From Perkinsus marinus ATCC 50983 (lineage: Eukaryota > Perkinsozoa > Perkinsida > Perkinsidae), in contig NW_003211409.1 of NCBI RefSeq assembly GCF_000006405.1, positions 263,689-287,283 of the forward strand: a stretch of 23,595 nt of DNA. The letters are read 5' to 3'. Below, in pieces: positions 8,719-17,272 of this stretch. A model generated the notes under the pieces. The model worked only from the letters and a program-made list of their open reading frames with translations, was not told the DNA's origin and ran no database searches. The position numbers and the translations under genes were made by a program. Position 1 is the first letter of the stretch. The number at the start of each line of letters is the position of its first letter.

Positions 8719-9859
8719 TCAAGCAGAAGAGGACTCCGACATGTTGGCCGCCTTTTCTTCCTCCTGGCTGCTGAAGGGACAGCGACAACACTTCTTCTTA
8801 GCCACGAAGTATACTGCCGCCAGAATGATGATTGGCAATACCTCGCAAAAGTCATAGAAGACAGGAAACCTATCAACCGTTCACCTTGGGATCCTTTAAT
8901 TTGGGTAGAAGCTGCTGCACTGGAGGGCCGACAACCGTTGCCACGCCAAGGCTCGTGCCCATCACACAGGCGCCCACGATGGTTGACCTAAGCACAACAT
9001 GGCCGACGCAATACGATAGGAGGAGCTCACCTTAAGAACCTCTCGAGCTGGAAGAACTCCCTCGGGCTCTTTTTCCTGTCGGGTCTCTGTAGAGTGTATC
9101 CCCTCCACTCGTTTCCGGGAGCAGAGATGATGCAAGCCAGAACCACCGTCACGAACATGGTAGAAATGCGCCCTGAAATGAATTCTAGTAGGAAGTTTGT
9201 TAGCGCCCGCACATACCGATGGTCGACTCTGATGCTTGAGGGAATGTCCTCGCCATAAAAGCAGCTATGGTGTTGCGTGAATTAGCGTATATGACATCTC
9301 GAACCTAACGAGCTCAACTAGAGTACGAACGAATCGATCATGGAAGCGGACAACTCGACGTCGAGGCTCCTACCACAGTTGGGAGATATGCTGTCCAAAG
9401 GGAAGGGTCGGTGAGTGCCACCTCCCTGTTCATGGACTTATTGAAGCGATAGTTGGTAATGGGAAGGGTAGCCGTAGTGAAAATGATGCCTACTCAGACA
9501 GGGTAGGCTAAGGAAGTAAGAAAGGAATGGTACCGGTAATAACGCCACGCAGCTCCTTGGGAATGTCGACTCGACGGATGAGCTCGTTGAGGACTTCAAA
9601 AAGAGGGAACTTGATAAAGTTGGTGGGCAAAGTGGTCTGGAAGTACTTCACGGACTTTTCCACGTCCACTTCGGCAAGTGCCTAGAAGAGGGCTTCACAA
9701 AGATACACCTTTGAGGATAACACTTACCTGTTTGAGAGAGCATCTCTCTACGAGTACTCTGTTGGTGACAGGGTCGGTGACACTGGCGATCAGGGCTCCA
9801 ACGATGGCACCAGCAGCGCCTTGGCTGGCAGCGGCTACACTGGCGCTCACCAATGACAT
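8719..9859 (-). CDS. degenerate mitochondrial-carrier-like membrane protein, seven exons, about 283 aa
   Basis: Exons: 9859-9728, 9681-9534, 9489-9374, 9304-9217, 9172-9031, 8987-8885, 8841-8719; introns are GT-AG, 43-69 bases, with matching phases. The protein has about six hydrophobic segments and three odd-helix-like boxes with proline: TDPVTNRVLVE (Pro30), TLPITNYRF (Pro103) and SAPGNEWRGYTLQ (Pro180). These resemble the PX[DE]XX[KR] signature of SLC25 carriers but lack the first acidic residue. Repeats are about 75 residues apart, shorter than the usual 100 or so. Other carrier-like parts are YLPTVVRDVIYANSRN and FIKFPLFEVL. The C-terminus has a further membrane segment (VLPIIILAAVYFVA) followed by KKKCCRC and an acidic Ser-rich tail. 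A divergent SLC25 protein is the best guess; another six-helix organelle transporter is possible. It lies 233 bases upstream of the CHCHD2-like gene on the same strand. Confidence 0.68.
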
Positions 9860-10123
9860 GCGGTCAATTTGAAGCTATGAGGAAGCACCTATACACTGTG
9901 GCGGACCGCCAGTCCCGGACTGGCATGCGAGGCGGCCTCGCTGAGTCCAATGTGAATTTTACTCAGTTCCGTGCCTATCATCCGTGTGAGAATCTTATCG
10001 AGAGCAATGAACAACTAAACGTGTATGAATGCCTATGTGGTGAATAGATTTTGAAAAGGAAGCTTGAACACATCAAGCGTCACACGTTGAAGCACCTGAG
10101 CTTTCGTTGTGCAATGACCGACA
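9860..10123. other. upstream region of the carrier-like gene, up to the gap
   Basis: No gene is supported. A 64-codon plus-strand open frame (9853-10047) overlaps the start of the carrier-like gene and shows no family features. Two adjacent short palindromes at 9908-9941 are listed separately. Confidence 0.45.
9908..9941. repeat. two adjacent GC-rich palindromes upstream of the carrier-like gene
   Basis: GCCAGTCC-C-GGACTGGC (9908-9924) and GCGAGGC-G-GCCTCGC (9927-9941) are perfect inverted repeats with one-base centres, two bases apart. They sit 50-80 bases upstream of the minus-strand ATG at 9859, where a promoter or 5' UTR element could be. Function is inferred only from position. Confidence 0.55.
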
Positions 10124-10223
10124 NNNNNNNNNNNNNNNNNNNNNNNNNNNNNNNNNNNNNNNNNNNNNNNNNNNNNNNNNNNNNNNNNNNNNNNNNNNNN
10201 NNNNNNNNNNNNNNNNNNNNNNN
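10124..10223. other. assembly gap of exactly 100 N
   Basis: One hundred consecutive N characters, the usual placeholder for a scaffold gap of unknown size. Linkage across it should be treated as provisional. Confidence 0.99.
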
Positions 10224-10917
10224 AAGAGGCAAGAATCTAGCCGAGAAATTGCTAGAGGTATCGCCTAAAGCACCTAACATAAGACTCTAACATCGACCTA
10301 TAACATAAGATCAGCTTCGTCTAGTGGAGTGCAAAGTTCCTCGTCAACTCCTACTGTTCACTATGTTGGTATTTTAAGCACAGAACCGAAAAACGTCATG
10401 CAGGAGAAGCCCGCAGGAGACTAGTTGCATCCTGCCCCTCCATGCTCGAGAAGACTCCGTCCGATACGTGTCCAATATCACCGATTAACATGCTGGAGTG
10501 CAAGTCCAGGCTTGCATGGGGCAAATTCAAGCAAGCGTAACAAGTATCGCTCGTGCGTGCCTCGCGCACGCCATTGTGAGCCACTCCAACGAGAAGGTAG
10601 TGCAACCGGTCGAGGCCAGGTGACAGCAGTCTGGCTGTGCAAGAGCATTTCGAGCCGGTTCCACTCTGGAGTTTTTCTTTTATTGTTTTTACTAGTTGTT
10701 TGGGGGACATTGCCTATGTGCCTGCGTGCTAAGCAATGTGACTGTGGTGTTGAGCCAATGCACGGCGTATTGTGAGGTTCGGTATTATCACCGCCCTCTG
10801 CTGCCTAGTTGACCAACACTCAGTCTCACCCAACACTCCCAAATAACTAATACGATGCGGTGGAGCGTGCTTTGATACGACTCCTGACAACCCGCGACTA
10901 TAGACGGGCTGCGCCAG
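10224..10917. other. intergenic, one coding-like fragment
   Basis: No intact gene is seen. A short plus-strand frame at 10442-10540 (including NMLECKSRLAWGKFKQA) has a composition that recalls the thumb region of LINE-type reverse transcriptases. The match is too short to call. A 104-codon minus-strand frame (10396-10710) overlaps it without supporting motifs. Confidence 0.35.
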
Positions 10918-10954
10918 GTGCGAGATCACTCATGAACCATGAGTGATCTCGCAC
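10918..10954. repeat. perfect 17-bp hairpin with 3-base loop
   Basis: GTGCGAGATCACTCATG (10918-10934) and its exact reverse complement (10938-10954) flank AAC. A 17-bp perfect stem with so small a loop is very unlikely by chance. It is followed by CATGAGTCATGG and a B-box-like GGTTCGACCCC at about 10967-10977. It may be a foldback transposon remnant, an RNA hairpin or an assembly fold-back artefact. Confidence 0.9.
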
Positions 10955-11140
10955 GTCATGAGTCATGGTTCGACCCCAATTATTCGTGGAGTAACGGTGA
11001 CCGTTTCACCGCGATTCTGTGTAGAATGCTGTCCTTCGTGGCGAGCGCTACCAGTAGCAAATCTTGGCACAATCACTCTCCTGAGGAGACTCTCCGAGAG
11101 TCTCCGGGCGAGTATCTAACCCTTCCTGAGTTATTTGGAA

Positions 11141-11192
11141 TATTCTTATGTAGGGTAGTTATATTCTTATGTAGGGTCGTTATATTCTTATA
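11141..11192 (+). repeat. 21-bp tandem repeat, about 2.4 copies
   Basis: Units beginning TATTCTTATGTAGGG start at 11141 and 11162, with a partial copy at 11183. The first two differ at one position (TAGTTA against TCGTTA). Confidence 0.85.
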
Positions 11193-11203
11193 TATTATTA
11201 TAA

Positions 11204-11735
11204 TTGCCCCGCTTACACGGAATCGAAGTTCCGAACAACGAAGTCGATTTTCTTAAAAGGACGAAATTGGAGTCCGAAGGTGCACTCGACGAAATTGAAA
11301 GATCTGTGACGAATCCGAAGGTCCGAAAGTTAAAACTAGAAGCTCTAATAGCATGGACCTGAACTTCCTATCGACTTTGGATGAACTTGAAAGTTCTAAT
11401 TGTGAATACGATCTTCCCGTTTCGGAGTCGTACCTCCAACTTCGCGCGTTCCGACGATATTGATGGTATCGAAAATGAATTAGATCTTTAAAATATATGT
11501 GGCTTCGATTCGAAATGTACAGAAGGACTGTGATGCATTGAGCTTTAATCAGTATCTTGCCTCCGTAGCATCACATGCTTGAGCTAGGTTGTGTATATGG
11601 GATACAGCATCGGGTGGACACTACTCAACGACGCTCACATCACACTGAATCAGCTGCATCGAATCAGCATTCGAATCCCGAGACTTCACACCAAGTGGCG
11701 CAAGAATGTGTCACGAGATTGTACATCTCATTGAG
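11204..11735 (+). other. coding-like debris, family unknown
   Basis: Several stretches on the plus strand read like protein but do not form one gene. About 11204-11345 has KLESEGALDEIERSVTNPKV; parts of 11345-11490 are open with acidic composition (DDIDGIENELDL); a short segment near 11520 reads DALSFNQYLASVASH; and 11597-11734 opens at an ATG (MGYSIGWTLLNDAHITLNQL). The composition is that of a decayed gene or mobile-element protein. No diagnostic motif was found, so no family is assigned. Confidence 0.35.
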
Positions 11736-11986
11736 GTGTGTGTTACCCTTTTCACGATACTTGTGAGTTCTTATTTGTAACATTATCCTTTCATAAGCAG
11801 CAACTAAACTGTCCATTCACAACTGCTTCAGATGATATCGTTTCGGGTTTGTTCGGGTTATATACAGAAAATTGAAGTGGGATCGGGCTATATTTCCTGA
11901 GTGGTGAAAAGTAGTTTCGCGAGATCTGGCTGCCCACATGAGCTCTTTGAAAGTTCTTTTTCGCTCATTATTCATCAATCGGCAAC

Positions 11987-13285
11987 ATGCTGGGAGTGTA
12001 TGCTGAGGAGTTCAAATCGGTACTGCATAATCCAAGACGGGTGAGTGAGGCCATGGGAATCTGACCTTCTACCGAATGCCACACATTAACGGAGACTATA
12101 TCGTGTTAATAGCCATGTTGGTGGCTCTAAGGGCAAAAGCATCGAAATGGCAGATCATTCCTCGTTCCAATGATTGATCCTTATATAGCTCGGAATCTCA
12201 GTCTACAATGTGTCATCGTCAAGTTTCACATATCGTATCGACACTGTCAACGCCTCGATGCCATTGAAAACTGTACTGCAGAACACTAGCGGAGCTTTTC
12301 CTGGCCTCTTAGTAGTGTTCACTAGGCTCCTGGGTGACTCTGTATATCACTGAACTTTTATATTGGACCCCATCAAGAGCATCTCCTTCCCTTTAGTTCT
12401 TCACGTCAACTCTGAACTTGGCATGCGTGGTATTCTCAGCCCTGATGCTATGGAAAGGCCTCATGCTATACACGGGCTCAGAAAGTCCCATTGTTGTGGT
12501 ATTGAGGTAATGCGGAACGTGGCTCTTCGAACTCGTCACGCTTCATCAGTGGCTCGATGGAGCCTGGCTTTCACAGAGGAGATATACTTTTTTTAACACT
12601 AAAAACACAGGATCCTTTCGAACCTGGTAAACTCTTCTTGAATTGCTTCGCTGTCTTCACACATGTCTCTGCAGGTGACGTGTCTGTTTTCTCTATTGAT
12701 GGTCGCGATATCCCCATCGTTCATCGAATTGTCAATGTGAGTACCGGGTAATAGGCGCGAGCAGTGAATGCATCGGTAGGGGAAGTCTGGGGAAAAATTC
12801 TCGTTGGTTTCTGAACGCTTCTATCCTAGTTCGTATATAGCCTCCTGAGCTTAGCAGCTGAGGAAAGTGAACATAGCAGGTTCACGAAGAGGAGAGCGGT
12901 CGCGTCCGTATATTGACGAAAGGAGATAATAATATGGTAGAGCGGTATGTTCGAGTTGGAGATCATCCCTTGTGAAATAGGTGGATGATCGTGGTTTGTA
13001 TAACTACGGTCAGCTGTTCATTGAGCGAAAGAACATCATGGGAAGGGCCCAAGGGTGAAGTTGTTGTCGGTGTGGTATGAGCAATCACTTGTCTGCTTAG
13101 TTTTTTACCCTATGCAGGAATGGCCACTATATGGCTCAATGATTACCCTTGGTTGAAGTAATATTTGGGGTAGCAGTAGTGGGAGTAGATCCTCAGGGTG
13201 GGGCGATAGAGCTATTTTAATAGTGGTGGTAGAATGCGCTTGTACCTGTGAGATGTGCCGAAGGAGTGGTATGGTGGAACAATAA
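11987..13285 (+). CDS. SEC11: signal peptidase complex catalytic subunit SEC11, eight exons, about 188 aa
   Basis: SEC11 is the serine protease that removes signal peptides in the ER membrane. Exons: 11987-12040, 12397-12506, 12550-12626, 12675-12736, 12880-12936, 12981-13054, 13101-13157, 13210-13285; all introns are GT-AG and in phase. The protein has an N-terminal membrane helix (residues 24-42, [16 protein letters not shown]), box [17 protein letters not shown] with nucleophile Ser57, IPIVHRIV with catalytic His97, LTKGDNN, and [10 protein letters not shown] with the conserved Asp pair 122-123. [22 protein letters not shown] is the usual late block. Length matches the roughly 180 residues of the family. 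The final exon gives a hydrophobic AILIVVVE followed by an unusual Cys-rich end (CACTCEMC). That ending depends on a 52-base intron and is the least certain part. Confidence 0.93.
12781..12862 (+). repeat. dispersed intronic repeat, copy 2
   Basis: Located in intron 4 of SEC11 (12737-12879). It shares GAAAAATTCTC, GGTTTCTGAAC and downstream TTAG/TGAGGAAA with 3181-3270 in the AP endonuclease gene, on the same strand. Confidence 0.55.
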
Positions 13286-13643
13286 TCAAGGGGCTCGCGG
13301 GAGCTATCCTTGGATTCCGAAGGCTCTTGATCGAAACGTGGATGAAATTCATTGTATATTTTCAATCTGTAATATAGGTACGTACTCCTAGGCATGATGG
13401 GATTCTTCGTGATGATAGGCAGAGATTGATCACGACGATAAGGCTCCTCTTATCGAGGCTGCTGTTTCCTCCCCTTTGCACTAGAGTTCTGTGTTGGCAA
13501 GCGCAGGTCGCAATAAAGAATTTCGCTCCTTGCAGGGGTCTCTCGGTATGATTAGTTTGGTGAGGAAAAATCACAAAGTTGATATGGGGAATCCGGGTTT
13601 GTAGAGAAGCTCCCTGCTGTAGGAGGGATTTGTTTATTGCTTC
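13286..13643. other. intergenic between SEC11 and the carrier gene
   Basis: No gene or repeat is recognised in 358 bases. Minus-strand open frames here (13105-13574) are shadows without motifs. The promoter of the SLC25A42-like gene should be in the right part. Confidence 0.5.
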
Positions 13644-16552
13644 ATGCCATCCAGCGCAGCGCCGGAGGGCATCTCACCTGTTCGGCGGTGGATACCGCAA
13701 TTCAGCGGTGAGAGCTCCTCTACAAGCAGCTCTGCGAGAGGCAGCGATCATGACTTGTTGGGTTATGAGGAGACCTATGAAACGGCGCCTTATACAGATC
13801 ATGACGTCTCGGCAACGACTACCCGCAGGAGGGCAAGAGGGTAGTAATCTCAACTGGGGTGGGTGGTCTTGTTCTGGCTGGTGGGCGAAGTTCCTCGTGA
13901 TGATGATGGTCGTTTTGCGGCCTTAGAGATTGCAGCGATTGTCGATTTTTTATGAGCGTTATTAGTGTTACACTGTTATACTGTAATCATACGGATCTGT
14001 ATATAGATTAACCCCCACGCTAATTGGCACGACTGTAGTATATCTTTGTTATTTCAGTGACGAGTTATCCCGAGAGGCCTCAGTGGAGGGGGAAATGAAG
14101 CCTGTCAGACTGTCGGCCCTGACCGTAGCGGCATGCGGATCCACAGCTGGAGCCACGGCCAAGTTTGTAGTGGCTCCTCTGGAGCGTGTGAAGATTCTGT
14201 ACACAGTCTATGGACGAGGATTCGTCTCCCTGATGTGGAGTTTCAGATACCAAACCAACCCGAATTTGAGGTTCTCATGGACAAGCGCGTACCACACTAT
14301 GCAGAGCATTGTATCCACGAACGGCATCAGAGGTAATTTTTCATTGTTTTGGGACTATCATAGTCGTTTCAGTGGTCTGCGAGATTACCAGATGAGAGCA
14401 GTTGCATTGTTCTGATAGTTTTTTTGGTAGTTTTTCTTTCTCTGGAAGAAATATTGGGCTCTCGTGAATGGTTCCGTGTAGCGACCGTGAGGCGTTTATA
14501 TCAGGTTTATGGAAAGGGTACCTCATGGTTTTGACGAGGATCGTGCCGTATTCTGCCACCAACTACACGGTCTTCGATAGAGTCAATACATATCTACAGA
14601 GTACTACAGGCTACGGTATGGTTCTGCTCCAAAAAAACTCGCGAGTGACCGATTTCGCAGTGGCCTGCCTGCGAGTGCAATAGTGATCACGTCTGACGAG
14701 ATCGTGCAAGTGGGGGCTTTCGAAACGAACGCTCCTTCCGGATAGTATCTGATATGCATTTGGGAGAAAATGGGTATTGTTTAGATTCAGCGTTGAGGCA
14801 GCATTGTCCTGCTGAGCTCATACGTTTCCTATCTGGCAACTGTGCGGGTGCCTCAGCGGTCATCGTTACTTATCCCTTGGATGTAGGGAAGGCTTGGGAG
14901 AGGTCTGGTCGAAGGTAGTTGCTGGTTTGGTAGATGCTTCGGTCGCGGCTCGCTTCGGATACGCGAGGAGAATTCAGTTCTTACAAGGATGCTGTTCGGA
15001 AAATATACGGTAATAGAACCATGGCAGCATTTTTTTGAACGGTGACTTGCGGGAGTGGTAGAGTTCACTTCGGTAATCCGAAAGGTCGCCGGATCGATTC
15101 TATGGCATGGTAAGGAATATATCTTTTTCCCTTTTCAGCAAGTCGTGGCATTCGCGGCATATACGGTGGCATGTATCCAACGCTATGTGGAATCGTCCCG
15201 TATGCGGGTATGTCCTTCATGTGTTTTGAAACTTTAAAGGCTAAACGAAAGGAGATGAGCGGCAGGTGAGTCACCGTGGGGCATTTAGAATATACAGAGT
15301 ATCGAAGCAGCTTCTATTGGTGGAATGTGAAGCTTTCATCGGAGTCATTGAAGTGGTATGAGCCGTGGTTTAGATGGGACTGTATAATCATATTTTCGTC
15401 GATCATAAAGGCATTCGGGTGCTTACTTTACCTCTGCCGTCTACTAGTAGTAGTAGTAGTAGCAGTAGTAGTAGTAGGGTATGTTGTAATGCAAAAAGCA
15501 GTGGGACGTTGTGCCAGCATTCTTCTCTCCTCGTCTATGTGGAACGATGCTCTTATGTCGTATAAGAGCACATGTATTATGGGTGACAGAATTTATGTGT
15601 GCGTGCCTAGTAGGGTAAATTATATGAAGCATTCCTTTTAGTGAGTATGGGTGGTCCGCCGTTTTAAAGTGTGATTGAAATAATCTCAGAGCCGTTAGTA
15701 GAATTGTAGATGAACAAACTCAAACTATCTTGAATATCAATAAGTCTAGACTAGGAAATTATAAGTCTTGACTCCAATGAACGCCTTGCACACATGCTCG
15801 CGTTACTAACTGGAACAAGGTGGTGCACAACTGCTTGTCTACGAATAGACGGACAGGGAAAATCAAGGAGCCCTCATCATCGACTCTTATAACATTTCTG
15901 TCCTCTGCTCCTCAGCTGGACTGCATTCGACCGTTTGATTTGTGGTGGCTTCTCGGGATTGGTCGCTCAAAGTGCAACCTATCCGTTTGATATTATTCGG
16001 AGACGCCAGCAGGTGAGAATCACTCATGTTCATTGGAGAGAGTACCGGTGGTTACCGATACAGAGTTGTCACTATTTTGGTTGGGCCGCTTCCCAATTGA
16101 GGCATGATATATAATCTTCGATACGCAGAATATTGTATAAAAATTAAACATTGAGGATGACTATTATAAATGGAGTTTCACCACCCTAGTGATATGGAAA
16201 ACACTAGTGAAAAATATATTTCACGACTACTGCATATCACCGCGAATATCGCGTTTTTTACAGAGTATTACGCCACTTCACGTAAAACGGGTGGTGAAAC
16301 TCCAATATAAAAATATTATATATAAATAATTTCCAGTATGGATGTTCATGTTCAATCTAGGTACATGGAGGCAGAGCCTTCCCTGGTAAAGGTGTCATAC
16401 GTTCCCTTGTTGAGGTGGCACGCACTGAGGGCTTCCGTAAAGGGCTCTATAAGGGCCTCAGTGTGAACTGGGTCAAAGGCCCTATAGCGGTTGCCGTGAG
16501 CCTTAGTGTTAATGATGCTGTGAAGGAGGCGCTCATCTCGAGGGCCGCGTGA
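13644..16552 (+). CDS. mitochondrial solute carrier, SLC25A42-like, eight exons, about 388 aa
   Basis: SLC25 proteins exchange metabolites across the inner mitochondrial membrane; the A42/Leu5 group carries coenzyme A and adenine nucleotides. Exons: 13644-13840, 14058-14332, 14505-14615, 14791-14882, 14934-15009, 15139-15265, 15916-16012, 16361-16552; introns GT-AG, phases consistent. Three signature boxes are present: PLERVK (106-111), PLDMLR (223-228) and PFDIIR (316-321), with 93-117 spacing. Even-helix blocks include GLWKGYLMVLTRIVPYSATN and PTLCGIVPYAGMSF. The end, GLYKGLSVNWVKGPIAVAVS, closely matches the C-terminus of SLC25A42, the reason for this subgroup. A polar, acidic N-terminal extension of about 80 residues is unusual. 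The exon 3 donor is ambiguous (after 14601 or 14615). Three introns carry repeats: a tRNA-like sequence, a TAG run and a MITE. Confidence 0.92.
15042..15110 (+). other. tRNA-like sequence in intron 5 of the carrier gene
   Basis: AGTGGTAGAG (about 15054-15063) resembles an A box and GCCGGATCGATTC (about 15088-15100) a B box, at tRNA spacing, with AAAGGTC between. The T stem does not pair and the anticodon arm has a four-base loop, so it is a degenerate tRNA-derived sequence, perhaps a SINE head, and not a working gene. Confidence 0.4.
15444..15478 (+). repeat. (TAG)n microsatellite in intron 6 of the carrier gene
   Basis: About 11 TAG units with one CAG interruption, in the 650-base intron 15266-15915. 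Confidence 0.9.
16171..16304. mobile_element. 134-bp MITE-like element in intron 7 of the carrier gene
   Basis: The ends are perfect 16-bp terminal inverted repeats: TGGAGTTTCACCACCC at 16171-16186 and its reverse complement at 16289-16304. The interior is AT-rich and non-coding and includes a short inverted repeat around CACTAGTG. Flanks are AT-rich (ATAAA on the left, ATATAA on the right), so a target-site duplication cannot be defined with confidence. Size and structure are those of a non-autonomous DNA transposon. Exact terminal repeats suggest a fairly recent insertion. No transposase source is visible. Confidence 0.85.
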
Positions 16553-17272
16553 CTGCTTATCGGGGTCGGGCGTTTATCACTTCAGAGAGTGTCGAATTAG
16601 AGTGTGTTGCTCAAGTGACAATCACCAATGCTTTCGAATCGAATACCAATTTACGATTCTCTCTTCCTCCCCCCCCGTTTACTGTTCGCTTTCTATTGAC
16701 ACTATGCAACGATTGCCTTCACGTATCACCGGCTGACTGAGTAGAAGTATTATTACCTCCAAGTGTTTCTCGTGGAGTGGTACTCTTTTGCGTTCATAGT
16801 CACATCGAGGAGCTGGGGACTGGGAACAGTAGTGAGGTATTTTCCCGATTTTCTCCCGAAATTCAAATCATTTCCGAGTCCTTATTTAACACATTTTGCT
16901 CACACTGTTATTAACGTGTTTCTAATTGTATATGAAGATTCGCTCCATGATCAACCCTGAGGTTCGCGAATCACCTGGGCATTACACGCCTAAGGCGTAC
17001 CGCCCCTATGCATCGACCAATGGCCCTGATTGCAGTGATAAGTGGCAATAAAAGTTAGGGTTTAAATACTTTCCTGAGGCACTTGGCTGATACGGCGTAT
17101 GATGAGACGCGCTCGCCCTAAAAAGAAGAACCCTTGCGCGTGTTCATTTTCCATACTGAAATCTGCGATAGCACTCGTCACCTGCCCGTAGAAGTGGATT
17201 TTATAAAGTGTTGTTGTAGTATGTTGTTGTCTGTGTATTCTGTGCCCTGTCGCTTCTCTGATAAAGGAATAG
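16553..17272. other. intergenic between the carrier gene and the Ser-rich protein gene
   Basis: No supported gene in 720 bases. A short C run lies at about 16669-16676. Open frames on both strands are under 85 codons and motif-free. Confidence 0.5.

Noticed and set aside
10442-10540. LINE reverse-transcriptase fragment
   Set aside because: Only a short stretch resembles the family and no catalytic motif is visible, so it is mentioned under the intergenic entry only.
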